From: Odobenus rosmarus divergens
Taxonomy: Eukaryota; Chordata; Mammalia; Carnivora; Odobenidae
Direction of reading: 5' to 3'
Assembly (NCBI RefSeq): GCF_000321225.1
Contig: NW_004450276.1
Span: 95,392 to 159,391, forward strand
DNA: 64,000 nucleotides
Every line of letters starts with the position of its first letter. The stretch's first letter is position 1. Under the pieces are notes generated by a model. That model did no database searches. It worked only from the letters and a program-made list of their open reading frames with translations, and was not told the DNA's origin. Positions 23,540 to 35,290 of the stretch are shown here, piece by piece. Both the position numbers and the translations under genes were made by a program.

Positions 23540-24600
23540 TGCTCCTTTGATTAGCCCTCCTATCCTCTTTGTTTCCACTTCTAGCCTGTCCTTTTCTAAT
23601 TTTGGTATCTGGGTGCAGACATGCCCTCACCTGTTTCATCTTACAACGAAACACACTCAAAAAGAAATTTCTCTTGACCTCCTGTCTCTGAAGTCACTGG
23701 CCTGTTTCTCTTCCTCTCATCATAGCAAGTAATCTGTACAAACTGTCCCCACTTGCTCACCTCTCTTTACTTTTCAGCCCACTTAGATTTGACATTGACC
23801 CTATTAACTCTGTCAGAATTGCACATCCTGCTCAAGTCGCTTGTAGCTTCTATGCTGATGAATGTAATAGATTCTTCTCTTTTTAATTCTTTTCTTATTA
23901 TAACTATCAGCATTTGATAGAGTGGACCATTTCTTTCTGTGTGAAACTTCTCTTTGTTTCTGTGACACTTCCACAGCTGCTATTTTTTCTCTTTTGCATT
24001 TTCTAAGCAATTTTTAGAATTTGGAATACTAAAGGGGCGCCTGGGTGGCTCAGTCGGTTAAACCACTGCCTTTGGCTTGGGTCATGATCCTGGAGTCCTG
24101 GGATCGAGTCCCACATCGGGCTCCCCTGCTGGGAGTCTGCTTCTCCCTCTGGACCCTTCCCCCTCTCATGTGCTCTCTCTCTTTCTCTCTCTCTCATTCT
24201 CGCTCTCTCAAATAAATAAATAAAATCTTAAAAAAAAAAGAATTTGGAATACTAAGGACTTTGTCCCAGTTGCACTTTTTCCTCTTTGTTCTACCCCAAG
24301 TTCATCCACTTACAACTTTACCTTTAAGTATCCTGTATGTCCGTGGGTGCCCCACAGTTTATATCCCTAACCTAAATCATTATTTGGAGCTACCAGGTTC
24401 AAATATACAACTCTCTCTTGACATCTCAATTCATACATTTCTCGGACATCACAAACTTAACATGTCTAAAACTGAACTTTTGGATCTCCTCCCACAAAAA
24501 CAAACAAAACAAAATAAATCTTCTGTTTCCATCTCATTAAGTGGCCCAACCAACTATTCAGTTGCTCAGTCTTGAAAGTCATCTTAACTTTTTTTCTTTG
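23540..24600 (+). repeat. L2 LINE fragment, split by a SINE
   Basis: Degraded L2 coding-region sequence in sense. It includes 'cagcatttgatagagtggacc' and, after the SINE, 'catgtctaaaactgaactttt'. The 104-codon frame at 24261-24575 lies inside it and is not a gene. Confidence 0.75.
24034..24238 (+). repeat. CAN-SINE inserted in L2
   Basis: Head ggggcgcctgggtggctcag, body with 'gatcctggagtcctgggatcgag', the 'ctctcattctcgctctctcaaataaataaa' tail type. The perfect 17-bp duplication agaatttggaatactaa lies at 24016-24032 and 24239-24255. Confidence 0.98.
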
Positions 24601-24689
24601 TTTTTCAAACAGTGATTTATCTTTATTATAAAGAAATTAACCAACACAGGAGACTAATTATAATACATTAAGTGACATTCTTCCTAACT

Positions 24690-25065
24690 CTGAAAGTAAC
24701 ATTATTTTTTAAAATTTTAATTCCAGGGGCACCCGAGTGGCTCAGTTGTTAAGTGTCTGCCTTCGGCTCAGGTCATGATCCCAGGGTCCTGGGATCGAGC
24801 CCCACATTGGGCTCTCTGTTCTGCGGGAAGCCTGCTTCTCCCTCTCACGCTCCCCCTGCTTATGTTCCTTCTCTCATTGTCTCTCTCTGTCAAATAAATA
24901 AATCAAATCTTTAAAAAAAATAAAAAATAAAAAAATAAAAATTTTAACTCCAGTGTAGTTAACATACAGTGTTATATATTAGTTTCGGGTGTATAATACA
25001 GTGATTTGATAGTTCTATATTTAGTGCTTATCAAGTCAGTGTACTCTTAATCCCCTGCACCTATC
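24690..25065 (-). mobile_element. Old L1 3'-end fragment with SINE inside
   Basis: After the SINE the sequence reads 'ccagtgtagttaacatacag', 'tatattagtttcgggtgtat' and 'acagtgatttgatagttc', the complement of an L1MA-type 3' end. Confidence 0.65.
24727..24937 (+). repeat. CAN-SINE
   Basis: Full copy with a composite A-rich tail. The 16-bp duplication aaaattttaattccag (24711-24726) pairs with aaaattttaactccag (24938-24953), with one mismatch. Confidence 0.97.
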
Positions 25066-25840
25066 TGAAAGTAACATTAACATTGAGGAAAATTATTCTG
25101 GACATCTTTCTGCGCATGTACATACAGAAGAATAGATATATGGAGATTATTTTATAAAAAGGGAATCATAATACTTAAATTTACCATTTTAATTTAAATT
25201 TTAAATTCTAACTGAATTTTATAGAAAAGAAAAACTAGTGAAACAGAAGAAATGGCTGAATTTCAAATAACTGTTTTTTCACTCCAGGTGTTAGTATTTC
25301 CCCAGAGATTCCTCTAAGTTTAAGAAAGAAAAGATTATGTAAAACATTTCAAGTGGTTTGAACATTATATTTCACGTTTAGACAGTATTGATTGACTCTA
25401 CTATGAGAGATGAGGACGTTATTGCTCTCATTGGCCTCCCACCTTCCCTGTGTCCACCTGTGTTAGAAGGATGTTCTGCCATTTCCTAACCTACCTTCCT
25501 AAGTCCTCGATCTTATTTCTTCTCTACCCAGGAGGGAGATTAAACTAATCCAGGTTTCTTAGTGTAGTGACATGAGATAGGCAGCACTTCTTTAATATGA
25601 CTGCAGATTAATATTTATAATTGTTAGTTTACTCTTCTCTACTTCATTTACTCTGTCAATATTTATTGAGAGCTTGTTATGCTTTGTGTTAGATGTAGGG
25701 GATGTAATGATGGGTAAATAAGATGTGGTGCTCATTCTCTTTAACCTTACAAACCTAATGAGTAATCAGATACTAAGGTAATAAAAAAATGAGGTAATTA
25801 ATGCAGAAAAGAAACACATCATTATAAAGCTCCCCACCTT
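25066..25840. other. Intron, no assigned element
   Basis: No convincing gene or repeat was recognised in this AT-rich stretch. Confidence 0.5.
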
Positions 25841-26300
25841 CTCATTTTAAATAACTGGCAGTTCCAGACTTCCTTATGTGCTTTCAGCTCCATAATATAC
25901 CTACACCTTTCCTATGTACATTATTTTCCACCTTTCCTCAGCCTGAACTAATGCTGAATAGGTTAGACTTCTTCTGAAGCACAGTGTTTATTATTGCCTG
26001 TATACCTATTTTTTTTGTCTTGAATATTGCTTTCACTTTTGTCATCTTATAAAAATTTGATTCATCCTTCGAGGCAAAGCTGGCTTTATGAATTACTTCC
26101 TCTGTGACTTACAACAGCACACTTTGATCTTGTCTTTTCCCTGCATGTCCTTTGCCTTTATAGTCGTTTCCACAAATTTGATATTTATTTCTCACCCTTA
26201 CTAAAACTTAAACTTCCTAAGGGGATATCATTTTCTTTGACTTTCATGTTCACCATATTGCTAGGTACTTTTTGATTATTTGGTTAACATTTATTTGCTA
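25840..26300 (+). repeat. L2 LINE 3' fragment
   Basis: L2-like order of motifs: 'cttatgtgctttcagctcca', 'attcatccttcgaggcaaagc' and 'taaacttcctaaggggatatca'. Confidence 0.5.
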
Positions 26301-26439
26301 AATCTGTTGGGTTTTTTTGTTTGTTTGTTTAAGAAAGCTGTACATTTATTGAAAAGTTTGGGTCCAAATTATTTTCTTGAACATTGTCTTTTACAGACAA
26401 CAATTAAGGCACCTTGGGGTTCTTATCCTCTATAATTTC

Positions 26440-27600
26440 TTTTTTTCCAAAGTTGAGGCTTAGTTAAGATATATAATTGACACGTATCAGTTTCAGGTTA
26501 CAACATGATTCAATCTTTGTATATATTGTGAAATGGTCACCACAGAAGTCTAGTTAATATCTGTCACCATACACATAGTTAAGAATTATTTTTCTTGTGA
26601 TGAGAACTTTTAAGATTTACTCTTAGCAACTTGCAAATATGCAATGCAGTATTAACTACAGTCACAATGCTATACATTACATCCCCATGACTGATTTATT
26701 TTTTAACTGGAATTTTGTTTTTGACTCTCTTCACACATTTCCCCCACTCCCCACTCCCCACCTCTGGCAATTATCAGTCTGTTCTCTGTATTTGTGAGTT
26801 TGGTTGTTTTGGAATTCCACATGTTAGTAAGAACATACAGTACTTCTTTCTCTGCCTGATTTATTTCACTTAGTATAATGCCCTCAAGGTCCATCCATGT
26901 TGTTGCAAATGGCAAGACCTCATTTTTTTAATGGCTAAATAGTATTCCATAGTATATATACTACATTTTCTTTAGCCATTCATCCATTGGTGGACATTTA
27001 GGTGGTTTGCATATCTTGGCTATTGTACATAATGCTGCAGTGAACATGGGGTGCATAAATCTTTCCAAATTTTGTGTTTTTGTTTTCAGATGAATACCCA
27101 GAAGTGGAATTGCTGGATCATGTGGTAGTTCTATTTTTAATTTTTCAAGGAACCTCCATACTGTTTTCTCTAGTGACTGTACCAATTTATATTCCCACCA
27201 ACAGTACTGCCATTCTGATAGGTGTGAGGTGATATTACTGTGGTTCTGATTTGCATTTCCCTGATAGCATCTATTCATGTAGCTATTGGCCATCTGCATG
27301 TTGTCTTTGGAAAAATGTCTATTCAGATCCCCTGCCCATTTTTTGAATTGGATTTTTTAAATTTTTTTGGTGTTGTGTAAGTTCTTTAAATATTTTGAAT
27401 ATTATTAACCCCTTATGAGATAAGATTTGCAAATATTTTTTTTCTCATTCAGGACTTTGTTTTTTCATTTTGTTGATGATTTCCTTTGCAAGTTTTTGAG
27501 TTTGATGTACTCCCACTTGTTTATTTTTGCTTTTGTTACCTTTGCTTTTAATGTCACATCTCCTGGAAACTTTTGATCCTCCTCATCATGGCTTAGTAGT
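26440..27600 (-). mobile_element. Old 5'-truncated L1 (L1MA/L1MB type), antisense
   Basis: On the minus strand the 112-codon frame at 26961-27299 is the ORF2 C-terminal end, including the degraded Trp-Trp-Glu-Tyr and [11 protein letters not shown] stretch. The 70-codon frame at 26703-26915 is the end of ORF2 and start of the 3' UTR. The 3' end is near 26440. No A-tail or duplication is preserved. Confidence 0.85.
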
Positions 27601-27980
27601 AAGATATTATTAACCATCTTTAGATTAGAGGACTGTTATGCTCATGCCTAAATTATTTCAATATAAAAACTATTTCATGGAGAAAAAATTATATCATTCA
27701 GTATTAATAGTTTTCTTTATATGAAACTACAAATTATGTTTTAATTACAGAGTCTAGAATTGCACATTTTTAGCAACTTAAATCTTACATAGTAATTTTT
27801 CATTAAATATACACATTAAATTTAATATGGTTAAAGAAATGTTAGTATAGTTCTCCTAAAACTTACTCCTTCTTTATTTGAAACTCTCATGTGGCCTGTT
27901 AGTTTTCTTAAAAAACAAAAAAACTCTGAAATCTTTATTTATAGAACACCCTTTAAACACCCATAACAGTAAATTATATA
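27601..27980. other. Intron, no assigned element
   Basis: AT-rich; nothing recognised. Confidence 0.5.
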
Positions 27981-27993
27981 CACAGTATAACAG

Positions 27994-28206
27994 GTTTTGT
28001 GTTTTTTTCTTTTAGATTATTTATTTATTTGAGAGAGAGAGAAAGCAGAACAAGGGAGAACAGGAGTAGGGGAGAGGGGCAGAGTGAGAGGAAGAAGTAG
28101 GCTCCCTGCTTATCAGGGAGCCCGATGTGGGGCTCTATCCCAGGACCCTGGGATCATGACCTGAGTTGAAGGCGGATGCTTAACCGACTGAGCCACCCAG
28201 GTGCCC
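27994..28206 (-). repeat. CAN-SINE
   Basis: Antisense copy ending 'ctgagccacccaggtgcccc'. The duplication cacagtataacag lies at 27981-27993 and 28207-28219. Confidence 0.96.
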
Positions 28207-28219
28207 CACAGTATAACAG

Positions 28220-29188
28220 TTTTATGTATGCTACCTTCTTTGTAAAAAATCTGACCTATAAGATGACTTTAAGATGAAAAGTAAAAAGTAATTTTCAGTT
28301 TAGAACCAGTGTGGTTATTTTAGCAAACATAGATAAGTGTTAATATTCCATCACAACAAATCATGAAATTGTTTTTTCCCAGTGACCCAGATGCTAACTA
28401 GACTTAAATTTGATTAACATTAGTAATAAGCAATTTTAAAATTATCTCTTGCAGTCTTTTTTAATATCAGAAATTAGATATAATCTGACTACAAAACCAT
28501 CCACATTTTGGATTTTGTATACACATGTACTTGAGCACATAAATACATATACAATATTTAATTTAATTTGAAGAAAACAGATGCTCTATTACTAATTGAC
28601 ATCAGTAATGGATTCAAAATTCTTATTTAATCAAAGAATTCCCATTTTTATAGAATAATTAGAAAATAATGAAAACAAAACCATAGTTGTTAGTCTTCTT
28701 CTTAGGGATATTTACCATTAGGCTCTTCATGCCAAAATTTTTCATGTTTTAGCTGGATATTTTTTTTAATAGTTTTATTGTTTTAACACTGCCTTTTTAA
28801 TTTAATTTTAAATCATCCTGTCATACCTATAAATGTTCATGTATACCATAATTTTAAAGGATTGAATAATATTCTAGTATATGGATGAATCCCAATTTTC
28901 TGTGTTTAGATGTGTAGGTTATTTTTTAAAAATTATTGAACATTTTTATAAATATCTCTATGCCCATAATTATCTTTACAACAAATCATTAGAAGTGGAC
29001 TTGCTATGTTAAAAAGTAAGGCCCATTTCAAATATATTTCTATCTTCCCTCTTTTCATGACTCCTTTTACTTTACATCTCTGTACCATTTTATATTCCAT
29101 CCACTATTGACACCTTTTCCTTTCATTAACTTGTTCATTCAGAAAATATTTATTGAGTTCCTATTAGGTGCTGCACTGCTGTCTACTG
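28220..29188. other. Intron, partly old L1-like
   Basis: The part at about 28740-29050 resembles antisense L1 3' sequence ('ggattgaataatattctagtatatgg'). The rest is unassigned. Confidence 0.4.
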
Positions 29189-29416
29189 TCTTTTTTTTTT
29201 TTAAGATTTTATTTATTTATTTTAGAGAGAGGGAGTGCCCATGGGCAGGGAGGCACAGAGGGAGAGGGAGAGAGAGATAATCTCCCGCCGACTACATGCT
29301 GAGGGCAGAGCCTGACAACGGGGCTTGATCCTATAACCCTGAGATCCCGAAGAAAGCCAAAATCGCAAGCCAGAATCAAGTCAGACACTTACTGGACTGA
29401 GCCACTGAGGTGCCCC
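29189..29416 (-). repeat. CAN-SINE, diverged
   Basis: Antisense copy with a 'taagattttatttatttattttagag' tail side and a terminal 'ctgagccactgaggtgcccc' head. It has more substitutions than the other copies. Confidence 0.9.
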
Positions 29417-29790
29417 TATCTATGGTCTTTCTTGGGAATTCTGTGACTTTGTTCTCTTTTTATTTCTGGATTCTCTTTTCTCCTTTGTTTTTGCTGATTC
29501 TTTTTCCTCTTCCTCTATTTACCCTTTCAATAGAAATCTCTTCTAGTGTATGTCTTCAGTACATTTACCTCTTTTCCTCGCAGTGGCTTCAGTTATCCCT
29601 CTTTACTGACTATACTCCTGTATCTATGTATCAATCCTTAAGCTTTCCCGTGATCATATGTCCAGAGTTATTGAACATTAGGCTGTGCATAACATGCAAC
29701 GTCAGCAAACTCAGTATATCCAAAAATTATACTCTATACCTACAAGAGTCCAAACTAACCTCTAGCTTCAGGAGACCCCAGAGCACTTTC
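29417..29790 (+). repeat. L2 LINE fragment
   Basis: Degraded L2 sense sequence, for example 'aactcagtatatccaaaaattatac'. It explains the 127-codon open frame at 29410-29793. Confidence 0.5.
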
Positions 29791-30310
29791 TGAAATAGGT
29801 ATGAATTTGGTATCTGGAGCAAGTGAGTAGGCTCTGTAAGCCTCTGCTCACATAGGTGTATTGGCAAACTGACTCTACTCCCCACTTCCCCTCTCCAGAT
29901 ATGGTTGTATGTGCATCAGAAACTTTAATCTCCAGATTTGGAGGTATAGTTATTGTGTGTGTAATCCATGTCCCATTCTTGGATTTGATCAACAGGCAGG
30001 GAATTGGGCATTGCATCTCTGCTAGCTAGTTTGTATGTGGTGATCAGAAGGAAATCTTTTGTGTTGGGTTTTGTATTGTTTGTATATATCTTAACCAATA
30101 CATTTGATTACAGAGTTAATGAATAACTTATGGAATTTATCATAATGCATACATGGAAATTTCAGAATGTTAGTAGAAATGAAATGTGTCGATTCAGTGT
30201 ATTTAAGGAAGAAATCCTAGCAAAAAGGGGCAGGATAAAGAGAAAGGGCTTGTGACTTCAGGCATGAGGTAAACAAAAAACATGGTTCAAATTTCTTCAA
30301 GTGGAGATGG
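29791..30310. other. Intron, no assigned element
   Basis: No gene or repeat recognised. The open frame at 29768-30016 (-) has no recognisable product. Confidence 0.45.
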
Positions 30311-30388
30311 TAGCTAAGACTGAACTTCACAGAACCATTCTAGGTACCCTAGCTAAGACTGAACTTCACAGAACCATCCAGAGTACCT
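30311..30388 (+). repeat. 39-bp tandem duplication (two copies)
   Basis: The first 28 bases of each copy, starting tagctaagactgaacttcac, are identical at 30311 and 30350. The remaining 11 bases differ slightly. Confidence 0.93.
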
Positions 30389-30556
30389 GGATATTACCTG
30401 TATATTAATGATGTAATATTTGAAAGTGACATACAAAGTATGTAGTAATTAAGAACAGAGAATTATTCGTGTGGTGAGATTTGATTTGGGTTATTAGCAG
30501 ACTCTTGGGGGAATCTGTAATATTCAAGATACATTCTAAAACAAGTGAAAGTATTA

Positions 30557-30702
30557 AAGAGGGCTGTACTGAATGGAGCACTGGGTGTTATACGCAAACA
30601 ATGAATCATGGATCACTACATCAAAAACTAATGATGTAATGTATGGTGATTAACATAACAATAAAAAATAAATGAATGAATGAATTAATTAATTTAAAAA
30701 AA
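30557..30702 (+). mobile_element. Very short 5'-truncated L1 3' end
   Basis: It contains only the last part of the carnivore L1 3' UTR (atggagcactgggtgttata onward, then 'actaatgatgtaatgtatgg'), a (tgaa)n-like segment and an A tail. The imperfect 14-bp duplication aagtgaaagtatta (30543-30556) pairs with aagtgaaaggatta (30703-30716). Confidence 0.9.
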
Positions 30703-30716
30703 AAGTGAAAGGATTA

Positions 30717-30797
30717 GTCTCACAACCCTGAGATCATGACCTGAGATGAAATCAAGAGTCAGATGCTTAAGTGACTGAGCCACCCAGGCCCCTCACA
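30717..30797 (-). repeat. CAN-SINE head fragment
   Basis: Only the tRNA-like end remains in antisense: 'ctgagatcatgacctgagatg' through 'actgagccacccaggcccc'. It starts right at the L1 target-site duplication. Confidence 0.85.
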
Positions 30798-31425
30798 ATA
30801 CATTGTTATCTATTAAGAATGGTGACTAATTTGATTCTTAATGTTTAGCACAAAATCTTGCATGTCTTAGGAGTCTGGTGACCCTCGTTAACAGTATTTG
30901 CCTTGAAGTTCTGAGTGTACTTTGATCTTTTTTTCCTCCCTCCCCTAAGAATAGTTCCATTTTTGTAGATCAGTAATGCAAGTTTCCTATTATTAAGCCT
31001 AAATCCTTTGCCCAGGGGGAATTTTGTTTGAGGTTTCTTATATAAGCAAGATAAGCTCATTTGGGATGCCAAATTGGCATTTAAATCTTTTTTTTTTTAA
31101 CTTCTTTACCCAAAACATTTTTCTGTATGATGAAAAATTAAATCATATTGAGTTTCATTACATTAGACATAAAATTTAATAAGGTAAAAAGAACTTTTTA
31201 AAAAAGACAATTTAGAGCTTAGAAAACAAATATGTGTGTTTTTGTTTTATCTACTTGAGCAAAAGTAAAGGACTGAGTAAGGGTCCAGATTCTGTGTGGC
31301 TTAAATTTACTTTCCACTTCCAGCACAGAGTCTATATTTATCTTTTTTATCAGAGCAGCTAGAAAAGATATTAGTTCATGGTCTATGTCACATCTACCAA
31401 ACACTATTTTTTATTTATTTTTATT
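30798..31425. other. Intron, no assigned element
   Basis: AT-rich; two short minus-strand open frames without recognisable products. Confidence 0.45.
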
Positions 31426-31441
31426 AAAGTAATAAAGGTAT

Positions 31442-31598
31442 AGAGTGCCTGGGTGGCTCAGTCGGTTAAGCGTCTGCCTTCAGCTCGGTCATGATCCCGG
31501 GGTCCTGGGATCAAGTCCCGCATCAGGCTCCCTGCTCCTTCCCACCTCTCATACTCTCTCTCTCTAGTGGATAAATAGAATCTTTAAATAAAATATTT
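31442..31598 (+). repeat. CAN-SINE, internally deleted
   Basis: Head 'tgcctgggtggctcagtcggtt' is present. The middle is shortened so that 'gctccctgctc' runs quickly into a reduced CT-rich part. The flank taaagtaataaaggtata at 31424-31441 resembles taaagtaataaagatata beginning near 31599. Confidence 0.93.
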
Positions 31599-31599
31599 T

Positions 31600-31860
31600 A
31601 AAGTAATAAAGATATATAGTTTAAATAGCCAAATAGTATGGGAAAAGCATTTAAGAATGAAGAGTAGTCCTCTCCCCATCCTTCTGTACTCCCAAGTCCC
31701 AGTCCTCAGAGGCTGTCACTTTCGACTCCTTGAATTGGTTTTTCTGGCATTCATCTCCAGATTTTTGAGTAACATGTTTATACTATGTTGTGATTTTTAA
31801 ACTTTAGATTTTATCTTTTCATTAGAGATTTAGAAGCTTAGGATTTAGATGTCCTCTGCT
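31600..31860 (-). mobile_element. Old L1 fragment, antisense
   Basis: It has the 'agtcctctccccatccttctgtactccc' and 'cagaggctgtcactttcg' landmarks of antisense L1ME-type sequence. Confidence 0.5.
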
Positions 31861-31926
31861 CTCCCTCCTTCCCTGCTTTATAGTTTTATCCAAAATCTGA
31901 TTAAGTCACTATTAAAAGCTTATATT

Positions 31927-32227
31927 GTACCTCGGAAACAAATAATACATTATATGTTAAAAAAAAAAAAAAGAAGATAGCAGGAGGGGAAGAATGAAGG
32001 GGGGAAAATCTGAGGGGGAGACGAACCATGAGAGACTACGGACTCTGAAAAACAAACTGAGGGTTCTAGTGGGGAGGGGGGTGGGGGGATGGGTTAGCCT
32101 GGTGATGGGTATTAAAGAGGGCACGTTCTGCATGGAGCACTGGGTGTTATATGCAAACAACGAATCATGGAACACTACATCAAAAACTAATGATGTAATG
32201 TATGGTGATTAACATAACATAATAAAA
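31927..32227 (+). mobile_element. Chimeric L1 3' end with an internal poly(A)
   Basis: Between perfect 13-bp copies of aaaagcttatatt (31914-31926 and 32228-32240) lies first a short L1-like tail, 'acaaataatacattatatgtt', followed by 14 A. Then comes a second L1 3' UTR piece that is G-rich, includes 'catggagcactgggtgtta', and ends 'gattaacataacataat' plus A. The two tails share one duplication. Confidence 0.85.
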
Positions 32228-32429
32228 AAAAGCTTATATTTTTATGTCTATATAAATATTATTTCTTTATGGGCCAAGTAGTATACTATGACTATATTTC
32301 ATTTTTCGTAGTATTTTTTTCCCTGAAGTTAATAATTAAATGATTTTACACTTGCTTCATTTTTTATGTATCTACTAATGTATGCCTAGACTATCATTAA
32401 AAAATACACTGCTGCCTCTGTTATGGCAT

Positions 32430-32690
32430 AGCCTCGTCCTTACAAAGTTCTCACTATGTCCTAGGTACTGATACTGGTTTTACATTTAAACACTTAATTT
32501 CAGAACAGCCCTTTGAAATAGGTACTCTTATCTCCCATTTTTACAAATGACTATAGAAAAGTTAAGCCATTTGCTTGTGGTGACACAGCTAGTAATTAGT
32601 GAAGCTGGTATTGAACCCAGATAGTCTGATTCCAGAGAATGTAATACCTGACCCCATAGATTGTAGTGCTTTACAACATAAATGTCAAGA
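32430..32690 (-). repeat. MIR SINE, antisense
   Basis: It reads 'tatgtcctaggtactgatac', 'tgacacagctagtaattag' and 'gaacccagatagtctgattcc', the complement of MIR. A CAN-SINE has inserted at its end. Confidence 0.85.
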
Positions 32691-32709
32691 TGCCTTACAG
32701 TCATTCTTT

Positions 32710-33108
32710 TTTTTTTTTTTTAAGATTTTATTTATTTATTTGAGAGAGAGAATGAGATAGAGCATGGGGCACCTGGGTGGCTCAGTTGTTAAGCGTCTGC
32801 CTTCGGCTCAGGTCATAATCCCAGGGTCCTGGGATGGAGCCCCGCATCGGGCTCCCTGCTCAGCGGGAAGCCTGCTTCTCCTTCTCTCACTCCCTCTGCT
32901 TGTGTTCCTGCTCTCGCTGTGTTTCTTTGTCAAATAAATAAATAAAATCTTAAAAAAAAAAAGATAGAGCATGAGAGGGGGGAGGGTCAGAGGGAGAAGC
33001 TAACTCTCCGCTGAGCGGGGAACCCGATGTGGGACTCGATCCCTGGACTCCAGGATCATGACCTGAGCCAAAGGCCGTCGCTTAACCAACTGAGCCACCC
33101 AGGCGCCC
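32710..33108 (-). repeat. CAN-SINE interrupted by a second CAN-SINE
   Basis: The two parts (32710-32765 and 32973-33108) make one antisense SINE. The perfect 14-bp duplication tacagtcattcttt lies at 32696-32709 and 33109-33122. The inner sense SINE splits it within the CT/GA-rich region. Confidence 0.97.
32766..32961 (+). repeat. CAN-SINE nested in an antisense CAN-SINE
   Basis: Full sense copy. The duplication agatagagcat lies at 32755-32765 and 32962-32972. It is younger than its host SINE. Confidence 0.97.
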
Positions 33109-33122
33109 TACAGTCATTCTTT

Positions 33123-34299
33123 CCAGTTATGTTTTTATAGTCTCAAGGTTTTCACATTCTTGCGGGCAGGGACCATGTCCTATTCATGTTTGTGGAAACA
33201 TATAGTAAGCTAAAGGACATCAGGTAACATAGTAGCTTTTTTCCTTGTATCACATCCCTTTGTTTCATTTTGTACTGGAGGATCTTTTGGCCCTATGTGT
33301 CAGCCCTCTGGGATTTCCCTTCATCATTCAGGCAACTGCTTTTTATTTCTCTTCTGAGCTAGATCCTCTTTTACCGAGGATCCAGTTTCCTGTTTCTTGG
33401 TTTACTTACTCCTTGTTTTGATGGAGACATTTTCTTACTAAGAAAGGATGGTGTGGAAGTTTTTTAAGAGTGGTAAGGGATGGAACCTTCCATAATATAA
33501 CTGGAGGAGTTACAAAACAAATTGATAGTTGTAAATGATTGAGTAGGCCGGGAAAGCTAAAACCCAAGGTGACAAGGGGAGGCCCAGAAGCAACTTTTTG
33601 TGTCACATTTTAGAAGTACTAGGAACCAGAGGCACCAACATGGACATAGATGGAAGTAGAGGACTAGGTGAAAGTCTAAGACTTTCACTAACAGGATTGA
33701 AATGAAAAGATTCAGGTATGCCCTCACGTTCTTTCTACTCCTACCGATTCTTTCCCTCTTTTGGCAGAACATTGGAGGTTTACCTTCTGGAAATCATGAG
33801 TCAGAGGCAGTTACTGCAGCTGAGAGAAAAGGGTATTGTGCTGAAGAGGGTTAACTGTTATTCTCTGCCAATTCAAGAGCTATTATTCTATTATTCCTTT
33901 CTTATTCCTATTATCTCTCCTTTATTTTATTGTTCCTTTCCTCCCCAAATTTATTTTTCTTAGTATTAATAAGACATCTTTTTTCCATTTGCTTGCTTTT
34001 CCCTGTATATCTAGCAGTAATATATCTCAAGATGTTCCTGTAAAATATAACAATGTCAGATATTTACAGCATTGCTTACTGTGTGCCAGATATGAGTCTG
34101 ATCACTTTAAATATTTTGAGTCATTCAAACCTTAGAGCATTAAAGCTCCAGACAACAGTGATAGCAACAAACGTTCTTTCACTAGCAGAAAATAATTTCC
34201 CTCTCACAAACAAAAGTGCCCTTACCCTCTTCCCTGACAGGGAGATCTAGAGTCTCTTCAATGTTAGCATAAATCTCTAGGTGATTTTCATTCTTTGTT
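33123..34299. other. Intron, mostly unassigned
   Basis: An L2-like 3' end (cttgcgggcagggaccatgt) is at 33150-33230. The rest holds no recognised element. The overlapping open frames at 33406-33963 look like chance frames. Confidence 0.45.
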
Positions 34300-35045
34300 A
34301 GTTCGTTTACAGTCACCTACTCATATCCTTTAGCCTATAGACTAAATTACAAATCAACATCCTATGTAAAATAGGAGGTAAAAGAAATCAAGAAAAGGAA
34401 ATTGGTTAATACCTAAGTGTTTGCTTAAACCAGAGCAAGGTTGAAAATATGGTTAGCTACTGTAGTCCTCATTTCTACAAGTGGATATGAGGCTCTAGTT
34501 GATATTTATACCTTCTTTACCCAATTACTTCATTCTGTTTTCCCTTGATACCCAACCAGCCTGAGCTTAGGGTTTTTTAATCTAGTAGGGCAACCCAGAG
34601 CTTCCTTGTGGTTCTTGAGTCCTTAGTGGTCTTAACTGTATTGAGCTGCATTAATCTTCCTTAACTTTTATTCCTAGATATGGCAATATTAGGAGGTACT
34701 ACAGAGTATTCCGTGGACACTACGCTTGATTTCTGTGTCTCTATTGCACAATAGGGTTTTTTTTGTTTGTTAGTTTATTTGTTTTTATGATCATGGTCAA
34801 TCCCGCTAGTCTACAAAGTTATTTTATTTTGCTTATTGTTCCAGGGTTTTGAGGAGCCTCAAAAGGTTAGAGGAATGTTGTGGTAGAAGTATAGAAGTAT
34901 TCTTTTTTGGAATAATATCTCAAAACTATAGTCCTCCACCCCCATGCTGCATCCTACAGAGTTGAGGGATGAGAAAACCAAAGAAAATGATCATTTCTAC
35001 TTCTACCCTTTAGCTCCTAGACCCATATTACAGTTCTGAAACAGC

Positions 35046-35290
35046 ACCATATATTGGTTAGTGGTAGTTCAGAGTATCTTGTAGGACAGCACTTCAGTAT
35101 TACAAGGTATTATGTCCTACATGAGGCCATACTGAGTTTTCAACATGCCATTATACCACTATCTAAGATTACCTACTTCAGGGAGGGAAGGGTACATTAT
35201 AAAACTAGTGGATATTGTGGATGTTTGCTCAATGCTTCTTTTGTTGTTAGTTTCCTGGTCAAAAGTGTTGTTTTATAGATGCCATGACTT
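35046..35290 (+). repeat. Left arm of a large inverted repeat
   Basis: About 245 bp whose reverse complement recurs at 35553-36014, excluding a SINE. Shared landmarks are ccatactgagttttcaacat, acttcagggagggaagg, attataaaact and atattgtggat. By eye, identity is about 80-85%. The 74-codon frame 35054-35278 is a consequence of low stop density in this arm and has no known product. Confidence 0.9.

Noticed and set aside
29410..29793. 127-codon + strand open frame
   Set aside because: It lies in degraded L2 sequence and begins at a SINE edge.
35054..35278. 74-codon frame in the left inverted-repeat arm as a possible gene
   Set aside because: The other arm has stops and shifts in the matching frame, and no known protein family fits.
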